Notes: generated by a model not told the origin, from the letters alone. A stretch of 42,532 nucleotides of DNA from Butyrivibrio sp. MC2013 (GCF_000424585.1 NZ_AUKE01000029.1:1-42532); one strand, 5' to 3'. Shown: positions 7,999 through 17,228, counted from the first letter of the stretch. Numbers and translations: made by a program.

Positions 7999-8592
7999 TT
8001 ACTTGGAATACAGCTCGACGATCAGCATTTCGTCAACAGGAACATCAATCATGTCTCTTGCAGGAAGCTGCTTAATTGTACCCTTCCAGTTTTCCTTATC
8101 TGCATCGATCCACTCAGGAACAAGACGTGTTCCGGCGATCTCAGCTATATCCTTGAATCTCTGCATGGACTTAGCGTTGTCTCTGATCTCTACAACATCA
8201 CCAGCTTTGATCTGGTATGAAGGAACGTTGATAACCTTGCCATTTACAAGTACGAACTTGTGAAGAACTACCTGACGAGCTTCTCTTCTTGTTCTTGCAA
8301 AACCAAGACGGAAGATAACATTGTCAAGTCTTCTCTCGAGAAGGACCATAAGGTTTTCACCGGACTGTCCTCTCATACGATCAGCCTTCTCATAATAGTT
8401 ACGGAAAGGCTTCTCAAGTACGCCGTAGATGAACTTAGCCTTCTGCTTCTCACGAAGCTGAAGTCCGTACTCGGACATCTTACGGCCTGATCTCTGCAGT
8501 GTTCTCTTGGACTTCTTGTCATATCCAAGGAATGTAGGATCAAGGTCAAGTGATCTGCATCTCTTAAGTATGGGTGTTCTGTTTACTGCCAT
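7999..8592 (-). CDS. rpsD: 30S ribosomal protein S4
   Basis: S4 starts assembly of the 30S body and in several bacteria represses its own operon. The 197 residues include an S4 RNA-binding domain from about residue 87 (RLDNVIFRLGFARTRREARQVVLHKFVLVNGK). The N-terminal region has a single Cys at residue 12, so this is the zinc-free form of S4. AAAGGAG precedes the ATG. Its position inside the alpha cluster, together with a 270-nt leader before rpsM, makes S4 the natural candidate for feedback control, but this is inference. Confidence 0.97.
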   Translation of the reverse strand: MAVNRTPILKRCRSLDLDPTFLGYDKKSKRTLQRSGRKMSEYGLQLREKQKAKFIYGVLEKPFRNYYEKADRMRGQSGENLMVLLERRLDNVIFRLGFARTRREARQVVLHKFVLVNGKVINVPSYQIKAGDVVEIRDNAKSMQRFKDIAEIAGTRLVPEWIDADKENWKGTIKQLPARDMIDVPVDEMLIVELYSK

Positions 8593-8710
8593 GTTATGTG
8601 GCTCCTTTCTTCAGGATATTCATCCTGGTGTTGTTTACAATCGTTCTCTTATGAGACTCGACCTTCTTCCAACAAATCTGGTTAATAGTGTTCTGAGTAA
8701 AAAATAATGA

Positions 8711-9103
8711 TTATACTCTACGTCTCTTAGGCGGACGGCAACCATTGTGGGGAACGGGTGTTACATCTGTGATACTTGTAACTGTCAGTCCGTTAGCAGC
8801 AAGAGCTCTGATAGCTGCTTCTCTTCCTGAACCGGGTCCTTTTACGAATACATCTACAGTCTTAAGGCCGTGAATAAGAGCAGCCTTTGTAGCTGTTTCA
8901 GCAGCAACCTGTGCAGCATAAGGAGTAGATTTCCTTGAACCCTTAAATCCGAGGCCACCGGCACTTGCCCAGCTAAGAGCATTTCCTGCAGCATCTGTCA
9001 GTGTAACGATTGTATTGTTGAAAGATGCCTGGATGTGTGCCTGACCGTGTTCAACGTTTTTCTTAACGCGCTTCTTGGAAGCGCCAGCTTTCTGATTTGC
9101 CAT
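8711..9103 (-). CDS. rpsK: 30S ribosomal protein S11
   Basis: S11 sits on the 30S platform near the mRNA exit. The 130-residue frame shows [19 protein letters not shown], the block [17 protein letters not shown], and the closing [15 protein letters not shown] that is nearly invariant in bacteria. The ribosome site is weak (AAAGTAGGT). It follows rpsM by 69 nt and precedes rpsD by 118 nt. Confidence 0.97.
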   Translation of the reverse strand: MANQKAGASKKRVKKNVEHGQAHIQASFNNTIVTLTDAAGNALSWASAGGLGFKGSRKSTPYAAQVAAETATKAALIHGLKTVDVFVKGPGSGREAAIRALAANGLTVTSITDVTPVPHNGCRPPKRRRV

Positions 9104-9172
9104 AGTAAACTAACCTACTTTCTTCCTATTGTTATTAGCAGAATCAAATTCTGCATTTACAGGGTAACTGAA

Positions 9173-9541
9173 TTATTTCTTCTTGCCTGCGATTGTTCTC
9201 TTAGGACCCTTACGTGTTCTTGCGTTAGTCTTTGTTCTCTGACCACGGCAAGGAAGTCCCTTTCTGTGACGAGTTCCGCGATAGCATCCGATCTCAGTCA
9301 GTCTCTTAATGTTCATTGCAACTTCACGACGAAGATCACCTTCTACCTCGTAATCGTTAGCGATAACTTCGCTAAGCTTTCTTACTTCATCGTCAGTAAG
9401 GTCACGGCAGCGAGTATCCGGATTAACGCCGGCAGCTGCTATAATCTTGCAAGCGCTTGTTCTGCCTATTCCATAGATATATGTAAGACCGATCTCAACA
9501 CGCTTGTCTCTTGGTAAATCAACACCTGCAATACGAGCCAT
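9173..9541 (-). CDS. rpsM: 30S ribosomal protein S13
   Basis: S13 bridges the 30S head to the large subunit and its tail reaches the P-site tRNA. The start at 9541 ([26 protein letters not shown]) gives 122 residues and has GGAGGAA upstream; a longer frame to 9607 has no ribosome site. The C-terminal [23 protein letters not shown] block (here [17 protein letters not shown]) and lysine-rich end are typical. It is the first gene after the promoter at 9820-9848. Confidence 0.97.
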   Translation of the reverse strand: MARIAGVDLPRDKRVEIGLTYIYGIGRTSACKIIAAAGVNPDTRCRDLTDDEVRKLSEVIANDYEVEGDLRREVAMNIKRLTEIGCYRGTRHRKGLPCRGQRTKTNARTRKGPKRTIAGKKK

Positions 9542-9813
9542 TTTAAAAATTCCTCCATAAATTGTTTTAAAGGTATGTACGCACACATATGACCGGTTCG
9601 ATGCCATATGCCTTATTTATGCGCCACACGGTTACTTTTGATTGAGGCACCGGGATCAATTATGATCCTTAACTCCGACCAGCTGTCCCTTATCATCGGG
9701 TAAACGGAATTTACATGCCCAATCGGACGGGATCCGATCTTTCCAATACGCAATGATCATTGGTATCAAAAAGTAATATACGTAGGCTCTACGATATATT
9801 AATCGACAGACTT
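9542..9813 (-). promoter_or_regulatory. Long structured leader of the rpsM-rplQ transcript
   Basis: About 272 nt lie between the predicted start near 9813 and rpsM, with no credible gene. Visible complementary pieces include ATCGGA with TCCGAT around 9730-9745 and GGATCA with TGATCC around 9650-9672. In enterobacteria S4 binds a leader in front of rpsM. The position is the same here, though sequence similarity cannot be judged by eye. Confidence 0.45.
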
Positions 9814-9819
9814 ATCATC

Positions 9820-9848
9820 TATATAGGTTAAATCCCATACAGTTTCAA
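9820..9848 (-). promoter_or_regulatory. Promoter in front of the rpsM-rpsK-rpsD-rpoA-rplQ unit
   Basis: On the minus strand, TTGAAA (9848-9843) and TATATA (9825-9820) are 17 bp apart. It lies 20 nt after the rpmJ stop codon. Confidence 0.6.
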
Positions 9849-9868
9849 TTAAGTCCGGACGAATCGAA

Positions 9869-9982
9869 TTATCCCTGTCTCTGCTTGTGCTTGGGGTTCT
9901 CGCAGATGATCCTTACGACGCCCTTTCTCTTAATGACCTTGCACTTGTCGCACATAGGCTTAACAGAAGATCTTACTTTCAT
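9869..9982 (-). CDS. rpmJ: 50S ribosomal protein L36 (zinc type)
   Basis: This 37-residue protein reads [20 protein letters not shown] at its start, the standard L36 opening. Cys11, Cys14, Cys27 and His32 form the zinc site, so it is the C+ form. It lies between infA and rpsM, as in most bacteria. It is cut off from infA by a terminator and has its own promoter at 10080-10108. Confidence 0.96.
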   Translation of the reverse strand: MKVRSSVKPMCDKCKVIKRKGVVRIICENPKHKQRQG

Positions 9983-10079
9983 CCCGACTCCTTTCCTGCA
10001 GAAAACTGCATATTTATTTAAAACTCTCATTATCCATAAATGGACGCAAAGAGAGCCTTCACACAGAAGACCGTCTTAC

Positions 10080-10108
10080 AGTATACTTCAAAATCATATT
10101 GTTTGCAA
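10080..10108 (-). promoter_or_regulatory. Promoter of rpmJ
   Basis: On the minus strand, TTGCAA (10108-10103) and TATACT (10085-10080) are 17 bp apart. It lies just after the infA terminator and predicts a start near 10073. Confidence 0.65.
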
Positions 10109-10127
10109 GGCTTTTTAATAAAAAAGT

Positions 10128-10157
10128 AAAAAAACGCCGCAGTTATTGGCTGCGGCG
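10128..10157 (-). terminator. Intrinsic terminator after infA
   Basis: A perfect 8-bp stem, CGCCGCAG with CTGCGGCG (10135-10142 and 10150-10157), is followed on minus by seven U at 10134-10128 and a second U run. It splits the spc-type transcript (ending with infA) from rpmJ and the alpha genes. Confidence 0.9.
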
Positions 10158-10174
10158 GAGAAGGAAGTGTATGA

Positions 10175-10393
10175 TCACTTATCTCTCCAAATGATCCTTC
10201 CCTTTGAAAGATCATAGGGTGACAATTCCATAGTCACCTTATCACCGGGCAGGATCCTGATGAAGTTCTGTCTCAGCTTACCACTGATATGAGCCAGAAC
10301 TATATGTCCATTTTCAAGTTCTACACGGAACATTGTGTTAGGAAGCTTTTCGATTACTTTTCCTTCAATTTCAATTACATCTGCTTTTGACAT
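10175..10393 (-). CDS. infA: Translation initiation factor IF-1
   Basis: IF-1 occupies the ribosomal A site during initiation. The ATG at 10393 ([20 protein letters not shown]) gives 72 residues, the normal length, with GGAGGA four nt upstream. The in-frame ATG at 10405 overlaps that ribosome site and is rejected. The OB-fold signature ([32 protein letters not shown] and [10 protein letters not shown]) is complete. A strong terminator follows it. Confidence 0.97.
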   Translation of the reverse strand: MSKADVIEIEGKVIEKLPNTMFRVELENGHIVLAHISGKLRQNFIRILPGDKVTMELSPYDLSKGRIIWRDK

Positions 10394-10428
10394 TTTATCC
10401 TCCATGCTAAGCGCAGGCTTATTATTAG

Positions 10429-11190
10429 TTACTCTCCATCTAACATAGTTAATATTTCGGGTTCACCGTCTGTTATTGCAATAGTATTTTCATAATGAGC
10501 AGCCGGCAGACCGTCCACAGTCACAACCGTCCAGCCATCATCCAGCCAGTCCACACGTCTGTTACCCATAGTGATCATGGGTTCCACACATATGGTCATT
10601 CCTTCCCGAAGCTTCATTCCTCTTCGGATCTGCCTGTAATTGGGTACATTCGGTTCTTCATGAATGCTTTGTCCGATTCCGTGACCTGTAAGTTCATGGA
10701 CTATGCCATAGCCAAAGCCTGTTACGTATTTATCCACCTCAAGAGATATATCATAGAGATGATTACCTGCTCTGGCTTTTTTGATTCCCTCAAAAAAACT
10801 CTGTCTGGTAACTTCGATGAGCCTTGCTTTCTCAGGGCTGATCTCTCCTACGCCCCAAGTCCTTGCAGCATCTGAATGCCATCCTTTGTAAATAAGTCCT
10901 GTATCAAAGGTTACTATATCACCTTCCTGCAGTATCTTATCTTTGGATGGGATACCATGAACAACCTCTTCATTAACTGATATGCATACGCAGGCAGGAA
11001 AGCCTTCATAGCCTTTACAGTTGGGTACTGCTCCCATTTGTTCTATAAGCTTTTCACCCAATTCATCAATCTCAAGAGTTGATATACCGGGGCGAATAGC
11101 CGCATGTAATTCCTGATGCAGCTTAGCAAGGAGCTGTCCGGATTCTCTCATAGAAGCAATCTGATCTTTGCTTTTAATGATCACTGACAT
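10429..11190 (-). CDS. map: Methionine aminopeptidase, type I
   Basis: This enzyme removes the N-terminal Met from new proteins. The 253 residues carry all five metal ligands: Asp96 (TFDTG), Asp107 (HSDAAR), His170 (TGHGIG), Glu203 (CVEPM) and Glu234 (HYENT), plus the substrate His79 (EEVVHGIPS). It lacks the N-terminal zinc-finger extension seen in some forms. It sits between adk and infA, 15 and 35 nt away, as in other Firmicute spc clusters. Confidence 0.97.
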   Translation of the reverse strand: MSVIIKSKDQIASMRESGQLLAKLHQELHAAIRPGISTLEIDELGEKLIEQMGAVPNCKGYEGFPACVCISVNEEVVHGIPSKDKILQEGDIVTFDTGLIYKGWHSDAARTWGVGEISPEKARLIEVTRQSFFEGIKKARAGNHLYDISLEVDKYVTGFGYGIVHELTGHGIGQSIHEEPNVPNYRQIRRGMKLREGMTICVEPMITMGNRRVDWLDDGWTVVTVDGLPAAHYENTIAITDGEPEILTMLDGE

Positions 11191-11205
11191 ATACAGAGTC
11201 TCCGA

Positions 11206-11847
11206 TCACTCAAGGATCTTTACGATATCTGCAAAGACATCATTCATATCCTTGGTTCCGTCTACAGACTTGAGGATATTCTTCTTACCATAATAATCGA
11301 TAAGAGGCTGAGTCTGGTCATGATAAACCTTTAAACGGTTCTGAACTGTTTCAGGCTTATCGTCATCTCTCTGAACCAGCTCGCTACCGCACTTGTCACA
11401 TATTCCCTCTGTCTTCGGAGGAATATGCTCAATGTGATATGTAGCACCACACTTAAGGCAAGCACGTCTTCCTGACATCCTGCGAATGATGTTCTCGTCC
11501 GGTACTTCAACGTTGATAGCAAAATCAACCTTATCGCCAAGCTCTGTAAGCTTTGCATCCAGAACATCAGCCTGAGGGATTGTTCTCGGGAAACCATCCA
11601 GAACATAACCATTCTTGCAATCTTCGTTTGCTACTCTGTCAAGAAGGAGTTCAACTGTAAGTTCGTCAGGAACCAGCTGACCCTTATCCATGTATTCTTT
11701 TGCTCTCTTACCAAGTTCTGTTCCGTTTTTAATATTAGCTCTGAAGAGATCGCCGGTGGAAATATGGGGAATATTGAATTTGTCACAGATCATCTGTGCC
11801 TGTGTTCCTTTCCCGGCACCGGGTGCTCCAAGCATAATAATTTTCAT
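11206..11847 (-). CDS. adk: Adenylate kinase
   Basis: The enzyme balances ATP, ADP and AMP in the cytoplasm. The P-loop [10 protein letters not shown] is at 8-17, the AMP-binding STGDLFR at 30-36, and [10 protein letters not shown] at 83-92. The long LID domain carries four Cys (130, 133, 150, 153), the zinc-binding form common in Gram-positives. The 213 residues are full length. AAGGAGG lies before the ATG. It is 85 nt after secY, with a terminator-like hairpin in that gap. Confidence 0.98.
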   Translation of the reverse strand: MKIIMLGAPGAGKGTQAQMICDKFNIPHISTGDLFRANIKNGTELGKRAKEYMDKGQLVPDELTVELLLDRVANEDCKNGYVLDGFPRTIPQADVLDAKLTELGDKVDFAINVEVPDENIIRRMSGRRACLKCGATYHIEHIPPKTEGICDKCGSELVQRDDDKPETVQNRLKVYHDQTQPLIDYYGKKNILKSVDGTKDMNDVFADIVKILE

Positions 11848-11867
11848 TCAGTTGACCTCCTTAATTT

Positions 11868-11914
11868 AAGAAAACAGGAGGCCGGGCCATGGCTGCCCAT
11901 GAACACCGTCCTCC
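11868..11914 (-). other. Terminator-like hairpin between secY and adk
   Basis: GGAGGACGG and CCGGCCTCC can pair as the outer part of a GC-rich hairpin on the minus strand, with GGGC/GCCC inside. TGTTTTCTT follows. The stem is imperfect and the U-tract interrupted. It could lower expression of adk, map and infA relative to secY, or act as a processing site. Confidence 0.35.
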
Positions 11915-11932
11915 ATATTTTACAGCTAATTA

Positions 11933-13258
11933 TCAATCATCCAAAAAGCCTTTGTAGTTACGTACAAGCATCTGGGATTCGATCTGTTTGATCGTCTCTA
12001 AGATTACGCTGACTACGATGATAAGTGATGTACCTGCAAAAGATACGCTCGCTCCAAACAGGCCATTGAACATGATAGGAAGTACTGCGATTATGATCAG
12101 TCCGCATACTCCGATAAGAATGATGTAGTTCAATACTGTCTGCAGATAATTACTGGTAGGCTTGCCGGGTCTGATGCCGGGAATGAAGCCGCCCTGTTTC
12201 TTGAGATTATCTGCAATCTCCAGCGGATTGAATGTAATCGATGTATAGAAATATGCGAAGAATACCATCAGAAGAATGTATAAGAGAAGTCCAATGGAAT
12301 ATTTCCAATTGGTCCTGTCAAACCATCTGCTCTGATTCAGGTATGAAAGTACTTCGCTCCAAATACCTGTTCCACTGTACTTCAAAAGTGAAGATACAAT
12401 GATCGGGAACTGGAAAAGTGACATTGCAAAAATGATAGGCATAACACCTGCAGTATTGACTTTAAGAGGGATCTCAGAGGATCCGCTTCCTACAAGGCGT
12501 CTGCCCTGCAGCTTCTTTGCATACTGAACCGGGATCCTGCGCTCTGCATCATTGAGCAGAACAACAAGTACTACCATTCCAACAATGATTGCCAGGATAA
12601 TAAGTCCGTATACTACCATCTGAACAATTGATTTGCCCTTAAGGTACTGTGTATAAAGACTCTGAATATCCTGAGGAAGTCTGGAAATGATGTTAATAGT
12701 CAGGACTATTGAAATACCATTTCCTACACCATAATCAGTAATTCTCTCTCCGAGCCACATAAGAAATGCACTACCTGCGGTCAGAGCTGCTACGATCTCG
12801 ACGCAGTAAACCAAGTTCTGCGATTTGACCATGGAACCGTTGTTGTAGAAACCAACTGCCATAGCAATGGATTCGATAAGAGCAAGACCAATAGTGAAAT
12901 AACGTGTCATATTAGTCAGCTTCTTACGTCCTTCTTCGCCATCATGCTGCCACTCTTCGAACTTAGGAATCGCTATAGTAAGCAGCTGAATTATGATCGA
13001 TGATGTAATATAAGGTGTGATATTGAGTGCCAGGATTGACATGTTCTCAAATGATCCACCGGTCATACGTCCGAGGAATCCAAATGCATCTTCTCCACCG
13101 GTCTGAAGATTCTTAAACCAGGAAGTGAATACGCTAGCATTGATTCCGGGTACAGAGATTGCTGAGCCAAGTCTGATGACTGCCAGCATAAGTACCGTAA
13201 AAATAATCTTAGTTCTTATTTCCTTGATTTTGAATGCATTCTTTAGGGTTGTGAGCAT
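11933..13258 (-). CDS. secY: Protein translocase subunit SecY
   Basis: SecY forms the protein-conducting channel of the cytoplasmic membrane. The 441-residue protein has the ten-span pattern. Recognisable parts are SVPGINASVF near the N-terminus, the MLALNITPYITSSIIIQLL-like segment (here LALNITPYITSSIIIQLL), the cytoplasmic loop RRIPVQYAKKLQGRR, and the ADNLKKQGGFIPGIRPGKPT loop. Its ATG overlaps the rplO stop by one base (TGATG), which suggests coupled translation. Confidence 0.98.
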   Translation of the reverse strand: MLTTLKNAFKIKEIRTKIIFTVLMLAVIRLGSAISVPGINASVFTSWFKNLQTGGEDAFGFLGRMTGGSFENMSILALNITPYITSSIIIQLLTIAIPKFEEWQHDGEEGRKKLTNMTRYFTIGLALIESIAMAVGFYNNGSMVKSQNLVYCVEIVAALTAGSAFLMWLGERITDYGVGNGISIVLTINIISRLPQDIQSLYTQYLKGKSIVQMVVYGLIILAIIVGMVVLVVLLNDAERRIPVQYAKKLQGRRLVGSGSSEIPLKVNTAGVMPIIFAMSLFQFPIIVSSLLKYSGTGIWSEVLSYLNQSRWFDRTNWKYSIGLLLYILLMVFFAYFYTSITFNPLEIADNLKKQGGFIPGIRPGKPTSNYLQTVLNYIILIGVCGLIIIAVLPIMFNGLFGASVSFAGTSLIIVVSVILETIKQIESQMLVRNYKGFLDD

Positions 13259-13698
13259 CAGATCACCTCAGCTGTTCCACCAAGAGCCTCGATCTTTTCC
13301 TTTGCAGATGCAGTAAATGCATTTACCTTAACCGTAAGCTTCTTAGTTAATTCTCCGCCTCCAAGAACCTTAACACCATCTTTTGCGTTCTTGATGATGC
13401 CTTTTTCCATAAGAGCAGCAACTGTAACTTCAGCTCCGTCTTCAAATACTTCAAGTCTGTCAAGATTGATTGTTGCGAAATCCTTAGAGTTGATGTTCTT
13501 GAATCCTCTCTTAGGAAGTCGTCTGAACAGAGGCATCTGACCACCTTCAAATCCCGGTCTGGGAGCTCCTGAACGAGCCTTCTGACCCTTGTGTCCCTTA
13601 CCTGCTGTCTTGCCGTTTCCTGAACCGTGTCCACGGCCCCTTCTGAAATTGCCGCTCTGAACAGAGCCTTCAGCCGGCCTTAAGTTGGATAATTCCAT
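13258..13698 (-). CDS. rplO: 50S ribosomal protein L15
   Basis: L15 is a core-binding protein of the large subunit. The ATG at 13698 ([27 protein letters not shown]) gives 146 residues with AAGAGGAT before it; the longer frame to 13755 reads through a palindromic spacer and is rejected. The glycine/arginine-rich N-terminal tail and the [19 protein letters not shown] block are standard. It shares one base with the start of secY. Confidence 0.97.
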   Translation of the reverse strand: MELSNLRPAEGSVQSGNFRRGRGHGSGNGKTAGKGHKGQKARSGAPRPGFEGGQMPLFRRLPKRGFKNINSKDFATINLDRLEVFEDGAEVTVAALMEKGIIKNAKDGVKVLGGGELTKKLTVKVNAFTASAKEKIEALGGTAEVI

Positions 13699-13712
13699 AA
13701 TATCCTCTTTCC

Positions 13713-13803
13713 CGCTGCGAAAATCACTATGACGCCAAACGGCGTCAGCAGACAAAAGAAATTAATCTTCTGTCTGCCTTTTCGCGAACTGTATCTCGCA
13801 GCG
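13713..13803 (-). other. Three-way-junction RNA structure in the rpmD-rplO gap
   Basis: The 135-nt spacer is almost entirely self-complementary. The outer stem pairs CGCTGCGA (13713-13720) with TCGCAGCG (13796-13803). Inside are a 6-bp hairpin GACGCC/GGCGTC (13731-13746) and a hairpin GCAGACA/TGTCTGC (13748-13754 with 13771-13777) extended by AAGA/TCTT. No gene fits. Function is unknown; RNA processing, pausing or r-protein binding are possible. Confidence 0.6.
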
Positions 13804-13833
13804 ATGCTTATACAGTCCGCTCGCTGTTAAATA

Positions 13834-14025
13834 TTACTCTGCGTCTTCTACCTTAACCATGTGGCGGATCTGCTGAATCTGTCCCCTTGTAGCGGAGTTA
13901 TCAGGAAGAACCACACTGCTGTTAAGCTTCTTAAATCCCATTGATTTTACGGTTGCTACATGCTTAGGCACAGCACCGATTGTGGATTTGATCAATGTGA
14001 TCTTAAGTTTCTTTTCTGCTGCCAT
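13834..14025 (-). CDS. rpmD: 50S ribosomal protein L30
   Basis: L30 is a small globular large-subunit protein. From ATG 14025 it is 63 residues, with AGGAG six nt upstream; a GTG directly before it is an alternative. LKITLIKSTIGAVPKHVATVKSMGFKKLNSSVV and NSATRGQIQQIRHMVKVE are the two family halves. It follows rpsE by 29 nt and precedes the structured spacer before rplO. Confidence 0.97.
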   Translation of the reverse strand: MAAEKKLKITLIKSTIGAVPKHVATVKSMGFKKLNSSVVLPDNSATRGQIQQIRHMVKVEDAE

Positions 14026-14054
14026 CACATTCTCCTTTCCTTAAGGCACTGTCC

Positions 14055-14564
14055 TTAAGCTTTAATCTCATCTACAGATATGCCGCGCTTTCTGGCAACC
14101 TCTTCGGGTGTCTTGAGCTGGCTAAGTCCGTTGATAGTAGCAAATACAACGTTCTGCTTGTTGTTAGAACCAAGGGACTTTGTACGGATGTTCTTGATAC
14201 CTGCAAGCTCACATACGGAACGAGCGGGACCACCTGCGATGATACCGGTACCTTCGGGAGACTTCTTCAGAAGAACTTCTGCGCTGCCGAACTTACCAAC
14301 GAAATCATGTGTGATGGAGTTATTCTCATCAAGGGCAACTGTTACAAGAGACTTTGTAGCAGCTTCCTTACCCTTACGGATAGCATCCGGAATTTCTGTA
14401 GCCTTACCAAGTCCACAACCAACGTGGCCATTGCCGTCACCAACTACTACAAGAGCTGTAAACTTCATGTTACGTCCGCCCTTAACAACCTTGGTAACGC
14501 GCTTAATGGTAACGACTTTATCTGTTAACTCAAGCTGACTTGCATCAACGATTGTGCGTTTCAT
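14055..14564 (-). CDS. rpsE: 30S ribosomal protein S5
   Basis: S5 lies at the mRNA entry of the 30S subunit and affects decoding accuracy. The 169 residues contain the double-stranded-RNA-binding N-terminal domain ([40 protein letters not shown]) and the C-terminal domain ([22 protein letters not shown]). It lies 19 nt after rplR and 29 nt before rpmD, in standard spc order. Confidence 0.98.
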   Translation of the reverse strand: MKRTIVDASQLELTDKVVTIKRVTKVVKGGRNMKFTALVVVGDGNGHVGCGLGKATEIPDAIRKGKEAATKSLVTVALDENNSITHDFVGKFGSAEVLLKKSPEGTGIIAGGPARSVCELAGIKNIRTKSLGSNNKQNVVFATINGLSQLKTPEEVARKRGISVDEIKA

Positions 14565-14583
14565 TTAATCCTGTTCTCCTCTC

Positions 14584-14952
14584 TTAGAATTCTAAGCCGG
14601 CTTTTCTAGCGGCATCAGCAAGGGCTGCAACCTTACCGTGATAGATGTAACCTGCTCTGTCGAATACTACTGTCTTGATGCCTTTTTCAATAGCTCTCTT
14701 AGCTACAACATCGCCGACATATGCAGCTGCATCACAGTCATCGGTGTTCTTGAGCTCTGCTTTAATATCTTTTTCAAGAGTGGAAGCAGAAACAATTGTC
14801 TTCTGACTATCGTCATCTATAACCTGAGCGTAGATATTCTTGTTGCTTCTGAACACTGCCAGTCTAGGTCTTACAGCAGTGCCACTGTAGCGTTTACGTT
14901 CCTTCAGGTGCTTCTTTGCACGAATTTCCTGTCTGGATTCTTTACTAACCAT
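14584..14952 (-). CDS. rplR: 50S ribosomal protein L18
   Basis: L18 binds 5S rRNA in the central protuberance. The 122 residues include the basic N-terminus, [20 protein letters not shown], and the ending [28 protein letters not shown], both diagnostic. It is 39 nt after rplF and 19 nt before rpsE. Confidence 0.97.
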   Translation of the reverse strand: MVSKESRQEIRAKKHLKERKRYSGTAVRPRLAVFRSNKNIYAQVIDDDSQKTIVSASTLEKDIKAELKNTDDCDAAAYVGDVVAKRAIEKGIKTVVFDRAGYIYHGKVAALADAARKAGLEF

Positions 14953-14991
14953 TTTGGCTCTCCTTATTATTCTCGGTTCCTCTTTAGAGGA

Positions 14992-15531
14992 TTACTTCTT
15001 ACCGGTCTTGCCGACCTTGCGTCTGATTACTTCGTCAGAGTACTTGATACCCTTGCCCTTATAAGGTTCAGGCTTTCTCTTCTCACGGATAATAGCAGCG
15101 TACTGTCCGACTTTTTCCTTATCGATACCCTTAACTGTGATGATCTGTCCTTCAACAACAGATTCAACACCTTCAGGATCATCGATCTCTACCGGATGAG
15201 AATAACCAAGACTAAGAGTGAGAGTCTTGCCCTTCTTAGCAGCCCTGTAACCTACACCGTTAACCTCAAGCTTCTTCTCGAAGCCATCCTTTACGCCGAT
15301 TACCATGTTGTTAAGAAGTGCTCTTGTAAGACCATGAAGAGCCTTAGTCTTTTTCTGATCATCAGGTCTTGTGATAACGAGCTCTCCGTCTTTCTGCTCG
15401 ATTATCATTTCCTTGGGAAGCTCTCTTGTGAGTTCACCCTTGGGACCCTTAACAGTCACCTTATTATTTTCTGCAACGCTGATGGTTACTCCATCAGGGA
15501 TTGCGATTGGCATTTTTCCGATTCGTGACAT
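14992..15531 (-). CDS. rplF: 50S ribosomal protein L6
   Basis: L6 lies near the factor-binding site of the large subunit. The 179-residue protein starts [15 protein letters not shown] and has two related L6 domains. The C-terminal signature [22 protein letters not shown] is complete. It begins 15 nt after the rpsH stop. Confidence 0.97.
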   Translation of the reverse strand: MSRIGKMPIAIPDGVTISVAENNKVTVKGPKGELTRELPKEMIIEQKDGELVITRPDDQKKTKALHGLTRALLNNMVIGVKDGFEKKLEVNGVGYRAAKKGKTLTLSLGYSHPVEIDDPEGVESVVEGQIITVKGIDKEKVGQYAAIIREKRKPEPYKGKGIKYSDEVIRRKVGKTGKK

Positions 15532-15546
15532 GCCCGTACCTCCGAT

Positions 15547-15948
15547 TTACCAAACAAATGCAAGAACTTCGCCACCTACCTGAAGCTCTCTAGCTTTTTT
15601 ATCAGTTACAACACCCTGGTTTGTGGAAATGATAGCAATTCCAAGTCCGCCCAGTACTCTGGGAAGCTCTTCCTTGCCGGCATATACACGAAGTCCGGGC
15701 TTAGAGATTCTCTTGATTCCTGTGATAACCTTATCATTACGATCAGCGCCGTACTTCAAGGTGATGTGCAGGTTCTTGAAACCGTTGTTCTCAACTACAT
15801 CAAGCTTCTTGATATAGCCTTCCTCAAGAAGAATGTTAGCGATAGCCAGCTTCATCTTGGATGAGGGAACATCAACAGTGTCGTGTTTTGCAGTGTTAGC
15901 GTTACGAATTCTAGTAAGCATATCTGCAATAGGGTCATTCATTGCCAT
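15547..15948 (-). CDS. rpsH: 30S ribosomal protein S8
   Basis: S8 binds the central domain of 16S rRNA and in enterobacteria represses the spc operon. The 133 residues start with [20 protein letters not shown] and end with [26 protein letters not shown], both standard. Upstream is an unusually long 156-nt gap to rpsZ with a strong hairpin and a possible internal promoter. Confidence 0.97.
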   Translation of the reverse strand: MAMNDPIADMLTRIRNANTAKHDTVDVPSSKMKLAIANILLEEGYIKKLDVVENNGFKNLHITLKYGADRNDKVITGIKRISKPGLRVYAGKEELPRVLGGLGIAIISTNQGVVTDKKARELQVGGEVLAFVW

Positions 15949-16041
15949 TTTAATTCAATCCTCCATTATTATTCTTGCTTCGCCTTACTCCAAAACGGAG
16001 AGACACGAAGCCGCAACGATTGGGACCAGCCCATAGAGCTT

Positions 16042-16050
16042 ATTATATCA
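16042..16050 (-). promoter_or_regulatory. Extended -10 promoter candidate before rpsH
   Basis: On the minus strand TGATATAAT (16050-16042) is a perfect extended -10 element. No good -35 box is seen; the region 17 bp upstream lies in the hairpin at 16060-16087. It would give an internal start for rpsH and the later spc genes. Confidence 0.4.
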
Positions 16051-16059
16051 CACTTTTCC

Positions 16060-16087
16060 TTGATCATGCCAGAAATGGCATGATCAA
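16060..16087. other. Perfect 12-bp hairpin in the rpsZ-rpsH gap
   Basis: TTGATCATGCCA (16060-16071) pairs fully with 16076-16087 around a 4-nt loop. It has no U-tract on the minus strand, so it is not a normal terminator. It may be an RNase processing site or a protein-binding site. Confidence 0.6.
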
Positions 16088-16104
16088 CAGAAAAAATGGA
16101 ATAA

Positions 16105-16290
16105 TTACCAGCTTGCTTTCTTTACACCGGGAATCTCGCCCTTGTAAGCAAGTTCACGGAAACAAATTCTGCAGATGCCATATTTTCTCAGAACAGAATG
16201 AGGACGACCACAGATTCTGCAGCGAGTATATGCTCTTGTAGAAAACTTAGGTTTCATCTGCTGTTTTCTCTTCATGGATAATTTTGCCAT
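16105..16290 (-). CDS. rpsZ: 30S ribosomal protein S14, type Z (zinc)
   Basis: S14 is a 30S head protein. At 61 residues this is the short zinc-binding form with Cys24, Cys27, Cys40 and Cys43 in [20 protein letters not shown]. The ending [16 protein letters not shown] is the family C-terminus. It is 18 nt after rplE. The gene is also named rpsN in some annotations. Confidence 0.97.
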   Translation of the reverse strand: MAKLSMKRKQQMKPKFSTRAYTRCRICGRPHSVLRKYGICRICFRELAYKGEIPGVKKASW

Positions 16291-16308
16291 GTCTAATCTC
16301 CTCTTCTA

Positions 16309-16848
16309 TTATTTTGCAAAAGGCATATTGAACAGGCGAAGGAGCTCACGAGCTTCCTCATCTGTCTTTGCTGTTGTTGTGAAAATGATATCCATACCTC
16401 TGGTCTTATCAACCTTATCGTACTCGATCTCAGGGAAGATAAGCTGCTCACGGATACCAAGAGCATAGTTGCCTCTGCCGTCAAAGGAGTTAGGGTTAAC
16501 GCCACGGAAGTCACGTACACGAGGAAGTGCAAGGTTTACGAGACGATCCATGAAATCATACATCTTCTCGCCACGAAGTGTTACCTTACATCCGATAGCC
16601 TGTCCCTCTCTGATCTTGAAGTTAGCGATAGACTTCTTTGCCTTTGTAAGAACGGGCTTCTGGCCAGTGATTGTCTCCATATCACCTGCAGCATTCTCCA
16701 GAACCTTAGCGTTCTCTTTTGCTTCGCCTACTGCCATGTTAACAACGATCTTGTCAAGCTTCGGTACCTGCATAACGTTCTTGTAACCGAACTTCTTTGT
16801 CATGGCATCAACGATCTCATTCTTATATAAATCCTTATATCTGCTCAC
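16309..16848 (-). CDS. rplE: 50S ribosomal protein L5
   Basis: L5 binds 5S rRNA and contacts the P-site tRNA. The 179 residues show [16 protein letters not shown], the block [21 protein letters not shown], and the [18 protein letters not shown] signature. The C-terminus with [19 protein letters not shown] is complete. It lies 20 nt after rplX. Confidence 0.98.
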   Translation of the reverse strand: MSRYKDLYKNEIVDAMTKKFGYKNVMQVPKLDKIVVNMAVGEAKENAKVLENAAGDMETITGQKPVLTKAKKSIANFKIREGQAIGCKVTLRGEKMYDFMDRLVNLALPRVRDFRGVNPNSFDGRGNYALGIREQLIFPEIEYDKVDKTRGMDIIFTTTAKTDEEARELLRLFNMPFAK

Positions 16849-16868
16849 GATTTATTGCCTCCTTTCCG

Positions 16869-17228
16869 TCAATTCTTCTTGCTGGGGTAGATCACGTCAA
16901 TCACTTCGCCTGTAGCCTTAGCGATACGAGACTTCTTAACAACCTTGCCATTCTCGTCTCTCTCTACCTTGAAGCCTACACGAGTTGTCTTTCCATCTAC
17001 AACCAGCATGACGTTGGAGATGTCGATAGAACCTTCAACTTCGATGATTCCACCGTTCTGGTTCTGCATTGAAGGCTTCTGATGCTTCTTGATCTTGTTG
17101 ATGCCCTCAACTACAACCTTATGGTTCTTTGTGTCTACAGACAGAACCTTGCCTTCATGGCCCAGATCATCATAGGAACCGGCAATTACTCTTACTGTAT
17201 CACCTTTTTTAATTTTGCTAGCTGACAT
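16869..17228 (-). CDS. rplX: 50S ribosomal protein L24
   Basis: L24 starts large-subunit assembly near the exit tunnel. The KOW motif is at residues 6-35 (IKKGDTVRVIAGSYDDLGHEGKVLSVD). INKIKKHQKPSM is the following family block. At 119 residues it is somewhat longer than the 100-105 of many relatives, mainly at the C-terminus. It lies 15 nt after rplN. Confidence 0.96.
   Translation of the reverse strand: MSASKIKKGDTVRVIAGSYDDLGHEGKVLSVDTKNHKVVVEGINKIKKHQKPSMQNQNGGIIEVEGSIDISNVMLVVDGKTTRVGFKVERDENGKVVKKSRIAKATGEVIDVIYPSKKN

Noticed and set aside
14638..15528. 296-codon plus-strand frame
   Set aside because: It is antisense to rplR and rplF, has no recognisable protein or ribosome site, and is a by-product of their codon use.
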